Assembly: GCF_905220565.1 (NCBI RefSeq)
Contig: NC_059412.1
Location: 14,790,125-14,854,124 of the forward strand
DNA: 64,000 nt
Direction: 5' to 3'
Source of the DNA: Melitaea cinxia
Lineage: Eukaryota; Arthropoda; Insecta; Lepidoptera; Nymphalidae
Shown in pieces: positions 22,740 to 33,625 of this stretch; position 1 is the first letter of the stretch; every line of letters begins with the position of its first letter. The position numbers and the translations under genes were made by a program. Under the pieces are notes generated by a model. That model had not been told where the DNA came from and did not search any database. It worked only from the letters and a program-made list of their open reading frames with translations.

Positions 22740-22948
22740 AGAAAGTTGGACAGAAACACAATAAATACAATAATCGCTTTACACTCAACGGCCCCACGAC
22801 CAACCCAACGACTTCACGGCATCTAGAAACGCACACAATATATAATAACGACAAACATCTATACGGCCAATACAAATATCTGTCGTTGGGGATCGAACCC
22901 ACGACCACGCAACAACTATTACTGTGACCGCTGCGCCAACCCGTCGAC
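22740..22948 (-). mobile_element. tRNA-derived SINE, intact head
   Basis: On the minus strand the head reads GTCGACGGGTTGGCGCAGCG, then GTGGGTTCGATCCCC about 40 bp on. Both Pol III boxes look well kept (TGGCGCAGCGG and GGTTCGATCCC). The body continues with ttgtattggccgtatag, shared with SINE-1. No tRNA cloverleaf closes, so it is a SINE and not a tRNA gene. Confidence 0.7.
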
Positions 22949-23010
22949 TTACATTATAATAAATATTTAAAATGTGTGCAATGTTCAGAACTAGCTATTT
23001 ATAATTAAAA

Positions 23011-23374
23011 TGATGACTTTCATCATCATCATCATTTCAGCCTATCACAGTCCACTGCTAGACATAGGCCTCCACAAGTTTGCGCCAAAAATGGCGTGAA
23101 CTCATGTGTGTTGCCCATAGTCACCACGCTGGACAGGCGAGTTTGTGACCGCAGGGCTGGCTTTGTCGCACCGAAGTACGCTGCTACCCGTCTTCGGTCT
23201 GTGTATTTCAAAACCAGCAGTTGGATGGTTATCCCGCCATCGGTCGGCTTTTTTAAGTTCCAAAGTGGTAGTGGAACTGTGTTATCCCTTAGTCGCCTCT
23301 TACGATACCCACGGGAAGAGATCGGGTGGCTATATTCTTTACTGCCGTAGCCACACAACAGACTTGATGACTTT
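23011..23374 (-). mobile_element. SINE-A with 10-bp target-site duplication
   Basis: Element at 23021-23364, opening with a (cat)n tail and closing with ccacacaacagact. It is flanked by TGATGACTTT at 23011-23020 and 23365-23374. The repeated trinucleotide is the SINE 3' tail. Confidence 0.85.
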
Positions 23375-23611
23375 ATTATCAAAGTATAAAATAAACTTAG
23401 TTATCATACATTCGATAATACTTAGTTATAAAAAATACTATTAACATAATAATTAATTGACTAAATAAAATGCGTAACGTGTCTATGGGTTAATTCCGTA
23501 AACATCAGCGGTTAGGCTCGCGACACATGATACGTTTGCTACGACGCAAAAGCGCCTTGCGGTTTAATTTGTCTAATGGAAGAACCTTTGTAACTACGAT
23601 ATAACTTAAAA

Positions 23612-24045
23612 ATATCTAATATATAAAATTCTCGTGTCGCGGTGTTTGTAGTTAAACTCCTCCGAAACGGCTTGACCGATTCTCATGAAATTTTGTGTGC
23701 ATATCGGTTAGGTCTGAGAATCGAACATCTATTTTTCATACCATAAGTTATAAGGAGGGGGGTTAAGATGGTTAATAAAATATTATGAAATTTTGTGTGC
23801 GTATCGGGTAGGTCTGAGAATCGGCCAACATCTATTTTTCATTCCCCTAAGTTATAAGGGGCGGGAGGGGGGAGAGGGTTTAAGAGCGTTAATAAAATAT
23901 TATGAAATTTTTGTGCGCATATCGGGTAGGTCTGCGAATCGGCCAACATCTATTTTTCATTCCCCTAAGTTATGGGGGGGGGGGGGATTTGAGAAGGTTA
24001 ATAACATATATGGCAAAACAACGTATGCGGATTCAGCTAGTAATA
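23612..24045 (-). repeat. RTE-like tail with three tandem modules
   Basis: Three modules of about 100-115 bp each contain ATGAAATTTTGTGTG, AGGTCTGAGAATCG, ACATCTATTTTTCAT and a G-rich string, the last with a run of 13 G at 23974-23986. The same modules reversed are at 43545-43790. Module number differs between copies. Confidence 0.65.
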
Positions 24046-24071
24046 TATAAAAAAAATGTCGATCACGACAG

Positions 24072-24415
24072 CCTCTTCAGCCTGTAACATCCCACTGCTG
24101 GGCATAGGCCTCTCTCCATGTAGGAGAAGGATCGCAGCTTAATCCACCACGCTGCTGCACTGCGGGTTAGCGGATATGTTTCCTACTACGAGTAATTATA
24201 GCTATCAGTTATTTATGATAACAACAGGGACCGACGGCTTAACGTGCTCTCCGAGGCACGGTGGGGAGACCCACAAGGACAGACATCCAAACTGGATAGA
24301 AATATTTGTACAAACACAAATATTCCTCCCAAGCGGGAATAGAACCATCAAACCGTCGGTGTTTTAGACGACCACATACACCATTACACTCGACCGGTTG
24401 TTGACAGGAAAATCT
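24072..24415 (-). mobile_element. SINE-1 copy with a different tRNA-like head
   Basis: The 3' part (ttcagcctgtaacatccc to ggtggggagacccac) is SINE-1. On the minus strand the 5' part reads accggtcgagtgtaatgg then GGTTCTATTCCCG, a B-box variant. The head differs from the SINE-1 copy at 53360, so the family may be a mosaic of heads. Confidence 0.65.
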
Positions 24416-24469
24416 AATGTTAAAAAAAATGATGATATTCTGTAATAAACAATAGCTAAGCTAAAATTA

Positions 24470-24525
24470 GACGACGCGTTGACGCAACGGTCACAGCATT
24501 TGTTTATGGCTGTTGGCTGAATCAT
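24470..24525 (+). repeat. SINE head fragment
   Basis: GACGACGCGTTGACGCAACG followed by gtcacagcatt, an A-box region without its body. Confidence 0.5.
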
Positions 24526-24721
24526 TACGTAGACTCAAAATACTACATTACCTTAAAAAAATGTTTTAAAAATCGAATGTGATTATTTAAACCAGTTGGC
24601 CTAGAATATAAAAAATAAAATGCAAATGAAATAGCATTTTTTCAAGTCACAATGAGCTCCTCATCATCAAGGTACTGCTGGTTCACAGCTTACGAGACAT
24701 TCTCTATAATATGTATAGTTA

Positions 24722-24868
24722 CGTCTTTGGTGCGTCGAAGCCAGCGCTGCGGTCACCAACCCGCCTACCCAACGTGGTGACTATAGGCAACACACATGAG
24801 TTCACGCCAATTTGGCGGGAACTTGCGGAGGCCTATGTCCAGCAGTGGACTGCGATAGGCCGAAGTGA
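24722..24868 (+). repeat. SINE-A 3' half
   Basis: Starts within the cgctgcggtcaccaaccc block and ends ataggccgaagtgatg. 5'-truncated copy. Confidence 0.7.
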
Positions 24869-25185
24869 TGTACAGTTAAAATATAACTCATTCGTTCAAG
24901 AGTAATCGTTGCTTTTAAAATACGTTTATAAAATCGCCTTGATTCATGATTATTTATCATCTAAATGCATTCTCAAACAGAATTTTTGTAGTTTTTTTTT
25001 GCGGATGAGATAAAGCACACATTTAAGTAATAATTTATTTCAATCGTGTATGAATCATAGCTTAAAACAATAGTTCTAAAAGAACACTTAACCGGTTCTT
25101 AAATTCGTCTCTGGGTTTTATTTTTGTTATTTTATTTGTACACATATGCATAATTATCACGATTTTACATATATTTAAGACTAGT

Positions 25186-25350
25186 TGTGAACCGTAGCTT
25201 CACACGAGATAATGGAGGGAAAATGCCTATAGCCTTCCTTTGTTAGTGAGCTATACAACACAAAAAAAAAATCAATTCGAACTAGTAATTCCTAGAATTA
25301 GCGCGTATAAATAAACAATCGAAATTCAGCTTTATAAATATTAGTATAGA
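25186..25350 (+). repeat. RTE-like tail
   Basis: Contains gactagttgtgaaccg, cctatagccttcc, gagctatacaacac and ttcagctttataaatatt. Diverged relative of 33458-33625. Confidence 0.45.
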
Positions 25351-26340
25351 TATCATAATCATTTTTTTTGACCACGTAAAAATTATTAATAAAATAATTT
25401 TGAATTTTAATTTTTGTTCAAGTACACTAATCAAAAAACACTTAAAGATTCCGCTAATGTTGTCTAACTGTCATTTGTCGCGAATGACATTGTGCTGTTA
25501 AAGTACAGACAATGATGAATGTGTGACAGTAATGTCAAGGACAGAGGACTTGTAGTAAATTAGCCTACTCGAGTTTAATGATATTGAATAATTTGTTTCT
25601 TTTAAAGTATAGGAGTTCCAAGTTTTGGTTTGTTAAATTCTTTTTACCCTTCTCCTAGATGGAGGAAGAAACCTATGCGCAGCTGTTTTTTTATATATAT
25701 AAGTAATGTACATCCACGGGCTTTTGAACCCATGTCCTTTTTTATTTCTAAAACATGCAATTTTTTTAAAACAAGGTAGGCGTTACTCAGCGACATCATT
25801 GTTTAAGTTGGACTAACTTAATGTCTCCGACAGATACGTGAGTCCACCGACCGGTTCTTATTTTAACGTATGATACAATTTTTTTTTGTTTTTTTTTTTT
25901 GTTTCTTTTTTCTATGCCCAGCTGTTGGACGTTACTGCCTGAATCAAATAGTCAAAAATATTTTTCGCTAAGTTATTTGTGTTTTGTTAGGCCTAAACTT
26001 TGACTAGGAGAGAATATCTCATAGCAAATAATCTATTTTTAAGGTGATCTGCTTATGCACCTTGCGCACCGTCAGTTCCTGTTTAAAACTTCAAGCGGTG
26101 TTTGCATATAGGATGATCTTTTTACATTTAACATCTTATGGCTTGGTTCTTGCATTCCTTATAAAGCTGTCCTAATTTAAAAAAAATTGTGGATCGGACC
26201 AAACATATAAAATATTTTACATAGATATAAGATATAAATAATATAACCTAATCGTGCACTAATGTGATTTTCTCGCAACAATAGAAGATTCGTAGATCTT
26301 CATCTAGCCTTTTTACAGCTTATGTAGTCACACACTACTC
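25351..26340. other. No gene; faint SINE scraps
   Basis: Short SINE-1-like tails occur near 25650-25690 (cttctcctagatggagg) and 25908-25950 (tatgcccagctgttgg). The rest is AT-rich with nothing supported. Confidence 0.4.
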
Positions 26341-26580
26341 CAATGGTTCTTAAACAGCGGTACGCGGGCCACTGGTGGTCTCTGGCAGCAGTCGATGTGG
26401 TCCGTGAAGCGAAAGCGGGTTGCAGAGTGATTATCACTAGGCTATAAAAAGTATTCTAAATTCTACTAATTAGGAATATCTAAGATATTCTTATATTTTT
26501 CACAAAAACATTTGGTGGTTCGTGGCAAAATATGCATTTTGACAAATGGTCCTTATCACTAAAAGGTTAAGGAACCACTG
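26341..26580. mobile_element. hAT-type MITE, 240 bp
   Basis: The left end CAATGGTTCTTAAAC pairs with the right end read in reverse, CAGTGGTTCCTTAACC, the CAGTGGTTC class of hAT ends. The adjoining octamers cactactc and atctagtc share CTA..TC and may be a decayed 8-bp duplication. The interior motifs gtggtctctgg and gtggttcgtgg face the ends as in other such elements. Confidence 0.7.
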
Positions 26581-27169
26581 ATCTAGTCAGAAGGCTATTT
26601 CGCGTTAGGATAGGTTTAGTGATTTTTTGTGTGAGCGGTGTTGAGTTATTTAACTTGGTTAAAACGATTTATTTCGGTTTATCAAGGAAATCATTTAGTA
26701 GAGTGGGGGGTTATGACTTCTAGTGGAGAGCGAGACTAAAAGTCAAAAAAATTTAATTATCGTTAAAAGTGCACCCCTCGAAAAATGTAATTAATTAATA
26801 CATAACCTGCGCAACAAAGAATAGCGCCTCAAGAGGTTATACAAAACCATATTGTTTACACAATCGCCCGATGGGAATCATTACACACAAATATATCTGA
26901 TCAACGCAAGACTTATCATTCCATTGAACTGAATGCCCTCGGTCCTTAGGTCCTTGAAAGTGAAGTTCTCACGAAGACGAGGCCCTTTCTAAATGCCTAG
27001 TACTGTATTCGGTTATTCCTATGGTTGACTGCGATAACTAGGAATAATCAAACGTGAATATTTATTTAAGTTGACTGAGAAATATTATTCCCAGCTTTAG
27101 TTGACTGAGAAATATTATTCCAGCAGTATTTGCTTGCAAATAAAAAAAAAAAAACAATGACTTCGCTTG

Positions 27170-27440
27170 ACATCTATAATATAAAAATGAGTCGCTGAAT
27201 GTGTTGCTAAGCGCAAAACTCGAGAACGGTTAGACCGATTTCGCTAATTCTTTTTTTAAAATATTCCTTGAAGTACGAGGATGGTTCTTACGGAGAGAAA
27301 AATTCTAAAAAAAAAAAAAATTTAAAATTTTCTGAAAAAGTCTAAAAACAACACTTTTCTATACTCCCATACAAAAGATTTGTGATAATACTTTAAAGTC
27401 ACTGTTAGGCGATACGAAGTTCGCCGGGTCAGCTAGTTTA
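27170..27440 (+). repeat. RTE-like tail
   Basis: Contains gagaacggttagaccgat, ttcgctaattctttttt and, at the end, gcgatacgaagttcgccg plus gtcagctagt. Another LINE 3' tail type; coding part absent. Confidence 0.5.
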
Positions 27441-27543
27441 CAATAAATATAATATTGGTAGTAGAAAAAATAATCAATGAAAAACGCATTATAAGGTATA
27501 ACTCAAAAAGAAGAAAAAGAGGAAAAAAAAGTACGAGATTTAA

Positions 27544-27828
27544 TAACTGAGGTAGGGCACAGCAGGGAATTTCCTATTCAAAATCTGGAGCAGCCCGACT
27601 GGGGTAGTACCTCGACCTTACAGAAGACCACAGCTAAATAATACTGCTTTCAAGCAGTGTTGTGTGTCTGTTGGTGAGTAAGGTGAAGCTCCTTGGGGGA
27701 GTTGGGGGTTGGGTCGGCAACGCGCTTGCGATGCTTCTGGTGTTACAGGCGTCTATAAGCTACGGTAATCGCTTTCCATCAGGTGAGCCGTACGCTTGTT
27801 AGTCGGCCTAGTTGTATAAAAAAAATAT
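27544..27828 (+). mobile_element. SINE-B copy
   Basis: Near full-length from AACTGAGGTAGGGCACAG to the poly(A) after ggcctagttgtat. A good copy for the family consensus. Confidence 0.85.
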
Positions 27829-27923
27829 GTACATATATCCCAATGTATTATTATGCGTAAAACTTACTCAAGTTTAAATATAGTTTTTCATATTGTTTTC
27901 TAATGTTTACGCGAATTTTACTC

Positions 27924-28176
27924 ATTTAATGAAACAACTTTTTTCGGATTTTATCGCGGTTTATTATTAACTTTTGATTCCCGACGTTTCGGATACTTTA
28001 CAGCAACCATGGTCACGGGAGGACTGAGGTGTCAGACGTCCCGACGTTACGTCGTCAACGTTATGTCGGGTAGTTTCGAATAACTTTGTATGGTTGCTGT
28101 AAAGTATCCGAAACGTCGGGAATCAAAAGTTAATAATAAACCGCGATAAAATCCGAAAAAGGTTGTTTCATTAAAT
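27924..28176. mobile_element. Foldback MITE with arms of about 88 bp
   Basis: The left arm begins ATTTAATGAAACAAC and runs to ttacagcaaccatg. The right arm mirrors it from tatggttgctgtaaag to GTTGTTTCATTAAAT. The loop of about 75 bp has its own GACGTCCCGACGTTACGTCG motifs. Arms differ at very few positions, so it is young or conserved by conversion. Confidence 0.85.
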
Positions 28177-28427
28177 AGTTTTTCATTCTTGTAGTTGATT
28201 GCACTTAAAGATATAACAGTTTTGTCATATTGTCAAAAAAAAAAGAGGATTGATCTAAATATTATCTCTTCAATTATTACTGTATCTATATAATAATATA
28301 TATGTAAGTTATTTCAGTCTCCGATTCCAGGTAATGTACCTTAATTTTATTAATAATATTGTTGATTTATCAAATGGCATAGTTGTTATGATAACACGTC
28401 AAAATATTATGTGTTTTTTTCCCCGTG

Positions 28428-28984
28428 TAGGGACGGGCAGTAGAATACAATTTCCTACGGCCCGGCAAGAAGGCCTGTCGTAAGAGCCGACAAAATTCTT
28501 GAGGTGGTAGGCTTCGGCCGTGGCTTAATTACCACCCTCTGGGTAAAGTCGCCCCGCCAAACGGCAATTGCCGTGTTCCGGGGCGGGTCCCAGAGCAGCC
28601 ATTTGGGGGATGTGTCTGGGTAGTTGTGGCACTCTATGTGACCGATTCTGTCTGCTCATCACTGCCGCATCGGGTGCCTGGCTTCGGAGGGTAGCGGGAT
28701 CCGAGGCACGGTGCCGCCGCTGGCCGACCGTAGGAAGTTGGGGGCCCAAGTAGCAGGAAAGCCACCTGTGAAAGGCTGCCCCGCCACCTGACGAAAAATC
28801 CCAGAATGTTCTACCTTGCCGGTTGGCGACCGGAAGGGAGGACCAGGTAGCCATTCTGGGGGGGCTCGGGCGTCCCCGCAGTCTCCGCGTCAGGCTCCCT
28901 ACGTGCGGCGGTGTAGAGTCTGACACCTGGTAGGTAGGATGCCGCCTCGTCCAGTTCGCATTCCCCTGCACCTATTCACTCCCC
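28428..28984 (+). promoter_or_regulatory. LINE 5' untranslated region
   Basis: GC-rich 5' leader opening near ccgtgtagggacgggcag, with several short inverted words (ggcccggcaagaaggcc). LINEs use internal promoters in this position, so it probably holds the start of transcription. The open frames in it, including a 148-codon minus-strand frame, look like composition effects. Confidence 0.55.
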
Positions 28985-31942
28985 ATGAAAGCACACAAGA
29001 ATAAAAAAAGGTATACACAGCGGCTGCACGTCCTCCCACTGAAAGTGCACCTCTCTAACATCCGAGGTCTGCACTCCAATCTCGAATCTGTCCACCACCA
29101 CCTAGAAACAGAAAAACCGCAGCTGCTGTTCCTCACTGAGACGCAGATCAGATGTCCGGCTGACACGGCGTACCTCAGCTACCCCGGGTATTCTCTGGAG
29201 CACAGGTTCATACCTCGTGCCGGAGTCTGTGTGTACGTCCGTGATGACATTTGCATCAAACGTCTTAAGCACCTTGAGACATCCAGTTACTCCATCCTAT
29301 GGGTTCTGGTGGACACAGGACAGGAGAAAATCCTGTATGCCTGTGTCTACCGTTCGCACAGTGGAGACGTGGAGACAACTCAGTTATGTGACCATCTTAC
29401 CCTAACGGCGGATAAGGCTCGAGAGCGTTACCCTTCGGCACAGTTAGTCATCCTGGGGGACTTCAACGCCCACCACCAGGAGTGGCTGTTCCCATACCAG
29501 GTGACCGACCATGCTGGGAGAGAAGTGCGTAAACTAGCCTTGACGCTGGACCTCACCCAGCTTGTAAATTGTGCTACCAGGGTACCAGACGTAGACTCTC
29601 ATACCGCCAACTGCTTAGACCTATTTTTAACAACTGATCCAGACAGGTACTCAATAACAGTTTCTGCACCACTGGGTACTTCTGACCACTGTCTGGTAAA
29701 ATCAATATCCGTCTGTTCCCCACCCGAAGAATCCCCATGTGGCCCAAGACGGGTGTGGCGATATAAGGCAGCGGATTGGGATGAGATGCGTCACTTTTTC
29801 TCGTCCTATCCTTGGCGAGAGGTATGCTTTTCTTCTGATGATCCGTCCAGCTGCGCTGAAGCCATTACCGCGGTTATACGCCAGGGTATGGAATATTTTA
29901 TACCATACTCTGACGTAGCGACGAATGGAAAAGCTCGCCCATGGTTTGATGCGGAATGCTATCGTGCAGAAGCCAAAAAGCGGTCGGCATACACTGCATG
30001 GGCTGAAGCTCGAGCGCGCAAGTCTCCAAATTCTCGGAATTTGAAGAAAGCTTTTAACCAAGCCGCCAAGGCATGTAAAAGGACGTTACGCAGGACTAGA
30101 TTCAACCATATCAGCCGCATTGGGGCCAAACTAGCTTCTTACCCTTCTGGGAGCAAAGCGTTTTGGTCCCTGGCAAAAGCCGTTGAATCTAACTTTTGTC
30201 GGCCGTCACTTCCACCATTGCTGAGGACTGATGGATCACTGGCCCACTCTGCGAAAGAGAAAGCGGATTTGTTTGCATCTCTTTTTGCTGAGAACTCGCG
30301 TCTGGATGTTGCAGGAAAAGCTCCACCAATCTCAACTCGTGCTGACTGCATTATGGCAGAAGTACGCATACGCCAAAAAGAGATCCTTAAAATCCTGCAA
30401 ACTCTAGACGTGAACAAGGCCAGCGGACCGGATGGTATACCAGCGATAGTCCTGCGTACCTGTGCCCCTGAGTTGTCTCCACCTCTTACACGCCTGTACC
30501 GCCTGTTACTTAAGACTGGCAAAGTGCCGAAGTCTTGGAAGCTTGCCAACGTGCAGCCTGTGCCCAAAAAAGGTAGTCGTGCAGACCCTGTCAATTACCG
30601 TCCCATCTCGGTCACATCCATACTCTGTAAGACTATGGAACGTGAACTTAACAACAAACTCTTGGCTCACTTGGAAGGTAACGATCTCCTCAGCGACCGG
30701 CAGTACGGTTTCCGCCAGCACCGTTCGACTGGGGACCTTCTAGTGTATGCCACACATATTTGGAGTGAGGCCATTGACAAACACGGCGAAGCACTTGCCG
30801 TGTCTCTCGATATCTCGAAGGCCTTTGACAGGGTTTGGCACGCGAGCCTTATAAGCAAGCTTCCTTCATATGGTATTCCACCTGGCCTTTGCACTTGGAT
30901 TTCTGACTTCCTGAGCGAACGTTCAATACGAGTTGTCATTGACGGGTACTCGTCGGACCAAATGGCTATCGACGCTGGTGTTCCTCAGGGATCAGTCTTG
31001 TCCGCTACCCTCTTCCTGCTGCATATTAACGATCTGCTCGTCCCCGGTACCTTTGGGTACGCTGACGACTGCACAGTGACGGACAGATACTTTTCGAGTG
31101 CAGGGGCTAGTAAGGATGTTATCCAGTCTTGTCGAGAGGATATGGTCAGCCGCTTGAACGTCGCCCTCCAGGCAGTCTCCGAATGGGGCGATGCCAACCT
31201 GGTCACGTTCAACGCTACAAAAACACAGGCGTGTGTGTTCTCCTCTAAACGGAGCCCTTTACACCTGGCTCCGACTTTCCGGGATGTTTCTGTGGAAATT
31301 ACCGACTCCCTACAGCTCCTCGGTGTAGAGCTATCGTCCAATCTGAACTTTGGGCAACACATCGAGTCCAAAGCAAAAACTGCAGCAAAAAAACTAGGTA
31401 TTCTCTCTAAGGTCAGGCGATACTTCACTCCAGAACAGCTGCTCCAACTATACCAAGCACAAGTTCGGTCTTGTATGGAGTATTGCTGCCATCTTTGGGA
31501 TGGATCCGCCAAATACCAACTGACAACTTTGGACTCGGTGGAAAAACGAGCTAAGAGACTCATAGGTGACCCTACTCTGACAGACACCAAGTTGCAGAGT
31601 CTCGATCATCGGCGTAGGGTAGCTCGTCTGTCGGTGTTCTACAAAATATATTTCGGTGAGTGTGCGAAGGAATTACACGATCTAATTCCCCCAACAACCT
31701 TCCGCCATCGGGACACTAGGCGCGGTCGATCGTTCCATCCTTATGTCATCGATATGCCACCTACGCGCACAAAACGCTTTGGCTCTACTTTCCTGATGCG
31801 CACAGCTAAGGAATGGAACTCGTTGCCCGCGTCTGTGTTTCCCGAACGATACAATCTGGGTGCCTTCAAGGCCAGAGTGAATAGGCTGTTATTAGGCAGG
31901 CATGCTCCACCTTCGACCGCATCGTCACTTAACATCAGGTGA
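28985..31942 (+). CDS. LINE endonuclease-reverse transcriptase, 985 aa, intact
   Basis: This protein nicks target DNA and copies the LINE RNA at the cut. The endonuclease spans about residues 20-240: SNIRGL at 24, LTETQ at 50, GDFNAH at 158 and TSDH at 232 are the active-site stretches. The RT spans about 470-740: ASGPDGIP at 479, NYRPIS at 537, YGFRQHRST at 574, LDISKAFDRVWH at 608, GVPQGSVLS at 665 and the catalytic GYADD at 691. A C-terminal part with LGVELS and ARVNRLLLGR motifs follows. No stop or frameshift occurs and all listed catalytic residues are present, so it could be active or only recently silenced. The start chosen is the first ATG after the leader. No RNase H domain is evident. 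Confidence 0.93.
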   Translation: MKAHKNKKRYTQRLHVLPLKVHLSNIRGLHSNLESVHHHLETEKPQLLFLTETQIRCPADTAYLSYPGYSLEHRFIPRAGVCVYVRDDICIKRLKHLETSSYSILWVLVDTGQEKILYACVYRSHSGDVETTQLCDHLTLTADKARERYPSAQLVILGDFNAHHQEWLFPYQVTDHAGREVRKLALTLDLTQLVNCATRVPDVDSHTANCLDLFLTTDPDRYSITVSAPLGTSDHCLVKSISVCSPPEESPCGPRRVWRYKAADWDEMRHFFSSYPWREVCFSSDDPSSCAEAITAVIRQGMEYFIPYSDVATNGKARPWFDAECYRAEAKKRSAYTAWAEARARKSPNSRNLKKAFNQAAKACKRTLRRTRFNHISRIGAKLASYPSGSKAFWSLAKAVESNFCRPSLPPLLRTDGSLAHSAKEKADLFASLFAENSRLDVAGKAPPISTRADCIMAEVRIRQKEILKILQTLDVNKASGPDGIPAIVLRTCAPELSPPLTRLYRLLLKTGKVPKSWKLANVQPVPKKGSRADPVNYRPISVTSILCKTMERELNNKLLAHLEGNDLLSDRQYGFRQHRSTGDLLVYATHIWSEAIDKHGEALAVSLDISKAFDRVWHASLISKLPSYGIPPGLCTWISDFLSERSIRVVIDGYSSDQMAIDAGVPQGSVLSATLFLLHINDLLVPGTFGYADDCTVTDRYFSSAGASKDVIQSCREDMVSRLNVALQAVSEWGDANLVTFNATKTQACVFSSKRSPLHLAPTFRDVSVEITDSLQLLGVELSSNLNFGQHIESKAKTAAKKLGILSKVRRYFTPEQLLQLYQAQVRSCMEYCCHLWDGSAKYQLTTLDSVEKRAKRLIGDPTLTDTKLQSLDHRRRVARLSVFYKIYFGECAKELHDLIPPTTFRHRDTRRGRSFHPYVIDMPPTRTKRFGSTFLMRTAKEWNSLPASVFPERYNLGAFKARVNRLLLGRHAPPSTASSLNIR

Positions 31943-31990
31943 GATTGTGGTCAAATGCCTGCCTATTTGTCGTAAAAAAAAAAAAAAAAA
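31943..31990 (+). other. LINE 3' end and poly(A)
   Basis: A very short 3' region (gtgagattgtggtcaaatgcctg) runs into 17 A. No AATAAA lies before it. Confidence 0.7.
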
Positions 31991-32019
31991 GTTTAAATTC
32001 GTGATAGCGTTTTATACCG

Positions 32020-32375
32020 GGTCGACAGCTCGCGTTACATTGCCCTCATTTATTTTCCTAATTGGAATGGTTTTAGAAGCGTTATAAAAATATATAATTA
32101 ATCACGTTAACTATAATGTTTAAACACGATTGGTCCACGGACAAATCCACGTCAATATGCCTCATGCGGTAGTAGCGTTGACAAGACACACTAACACCTG
32201 TGTCCACTATACTGACGACGGTGATGACGCAATCGGTAGACTCGGTAGGCTCGCTCGAGCGTTGGGTGCCTCGACGAAGACTATCTTAGAGCACAACCTA
32301 AAAAGAACGATCACAAGCGTGATATGTCGCTGGCAAGGGCTCTGTTCAAGATGCTAGGGGCAGGCGTGGCTCATG
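32020..32375 (+). other. GC-richer, coding-like island of unknown nature
   Basis: Richer in GC than the AT-rich DNA downstream. One frame stays open for 75 codons (with DDGDDAIGRLGRLARALGAS) and another gives KKNDHKRDMSLARALFKM. I recognise neither. It may be the end of another decayed retroelement or a host exon. It directly follows the LINE insertion. Confidence 0.25.
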
Positions 32376-33349
32376 ATATAGAAATAAGGAAGTGGATATA
32401 TAGATATATAATTTCTTATTATTTCCTTTTGATTTATTAAATAATTACCAATAGCAATTATTTTTGCATGTTGATATTCTTTTTTAAATTTTAGTTAACT
32501 ATTTATTATTGAACTTCTTATCATTGAATTTATTATTATTGAATTCTAGCTATGTTTGATTATTAGTATTATCTTAACTTTATTTACTTTTTTATATACA
32601 TTTGATTAATGACCTTTTTAAATGAATTTTATTGTTAACAAGTAGGATCTTTACTTTTAATTTTTATGTGAAGTAATTTTAATTATACTTGCTTCATGAC
32701 ATTAATATATTGTGGAATGTTGTGTACCCCGTAATGGGATACATATTAGATAATAATGTAATAGTGAATCATATATAATGTTTTATATGTATTCTGTGGA
32801 TGTACCTATAAAATAAAATAAAATAAATATACAGATAAATAAATAACTATGTAGTGAAATTTAAGTAAATAATAGAAATAGATAAATATAAATAATAACT
32901 ATATATAAAATATATATCTAAGAAAAATAAAAAGAAAAAAATATCCCTTACTAACAGTAACATAGGTTAAGTGTACATTGTAAGTAGAACATCAGTGTAC
33001 ATATATGGTAACTAGCAAATAAGTGTAAATATAGACATAGATAAGAAAAATAATAATGTTCAGAAATTAGAAAGCAATTATGTGTATACTTCTCCATAAA
33101 CAGTATTTAGTAAGGAAAAAAAAATCGTCAGCGTCGGACCACGTCCTAGTGTTACTAGGCAGTCACAGGACTGTCGGTCTGAAGTAATAAAGAGAAATCG
33201 CCTGTAGTATTATTATAATGCATGCATGATTAACAAAAGGCATCGGCATTTTGAGCCCATGGATCAAAAAAAAAAAAAACGATTGGTAAAATAATTGGAT
33301 TGGATGATTGGATCAATAATAAAAATTCTTATTTGCGTTTTAAGAAACG
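32376..33349. other. AT-rich spacer, no gene
   Basis: Very low GC, many A/T runs, no ORF. Near 33128-33180 the words gtcagcgtcggaccacg and agtcacaggactgtcgg stand out but match nothing else in the window. Confidence 0.45.
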
Positions 33350-33352
33350 TTT

Positions 33353-33440
33353 GACGACGCGTTGGAAAAGCAGTCTCAGCAGTGGCTGTTGCGCTAACAA
33401 TTGCGATTTCGATCCCCTTACAATATAAAGGTTTGAACTT
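33353..33440 (+). repeat. SINE head, eroded
   Basis: GACGACGCGTTGGAAAAGCAG followed by a B-box-like gatttcgatcccc, the tRNA-like head seen at 19560. Confidence 0.5.
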
Positions 33441-33457
33441 GTATATTATATATTTGT

Positions 33458-33625
33458 ACTAGATGTGCCCCGCGGTTCCACTCCAGTTAATTTAAGAAAA
33501 AAGAGGTACTAAAATATATAGCCTATAGCCGTCCTCGATAAAAGGGCTATCTAACACTGAAATAATTTTTCAAATAGGACCGGTAGTTCCTGAGATTATC
33601 GCAAAAAAAACTTCAGCTTTATAAG
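33458..33625 (+). repeat. RTE-like tail
   Basis: Starts ACTAGATGTGCCCCGCGG and includes gggctatctaacactg and gtagttcctgagattatcgc. Best copy of this tail type in the window. Confidence 0.55.

Larger units (their letters stand above)
28428..31990 (+). mobile_element. Full-length-looking LINE of the Jockey/CR1 group
   Basis: A GC-rich 5' region, one long ORF and a 17-base poly(A) make a retrotransposon of about 3.56 kb. Only the endonuclease/RT ORF is seen; no ORF1 precedes it. I found no clear target-site duplication. The element is much richer in GC than its surroundings, as expected for a recent arrival. Clade assignment is by overall protein look and could be wrong within the LINE tree. 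Confidence 0.85.

Noticed and set aside
22880..22948. tRNA gene on the minus strand
   Set aside because: The A and B boxes are good, but no acceptor stem or anticodon arm closes and a SINE body follows.
23032..23382. 116-codon minus-strand frame and similar frames in other SINE-A copies
   Set aside because: The same peptide pieces recur in every SINE-A copy, so they are repeat translations.
28525..28971. Minus-strand frame of 148 codons in the LINE leader
   Set aside because: GC-rich leader with few stops by composition; no recognisable domain.
30985..31590. Minus-strand frame of 201 codons inside the LINE, and similar ones at 29702-30061 and 30139-30594
   Set aside because: They are shadows of the reverse-transcriptase ORF on the other strand and resemble no protein.
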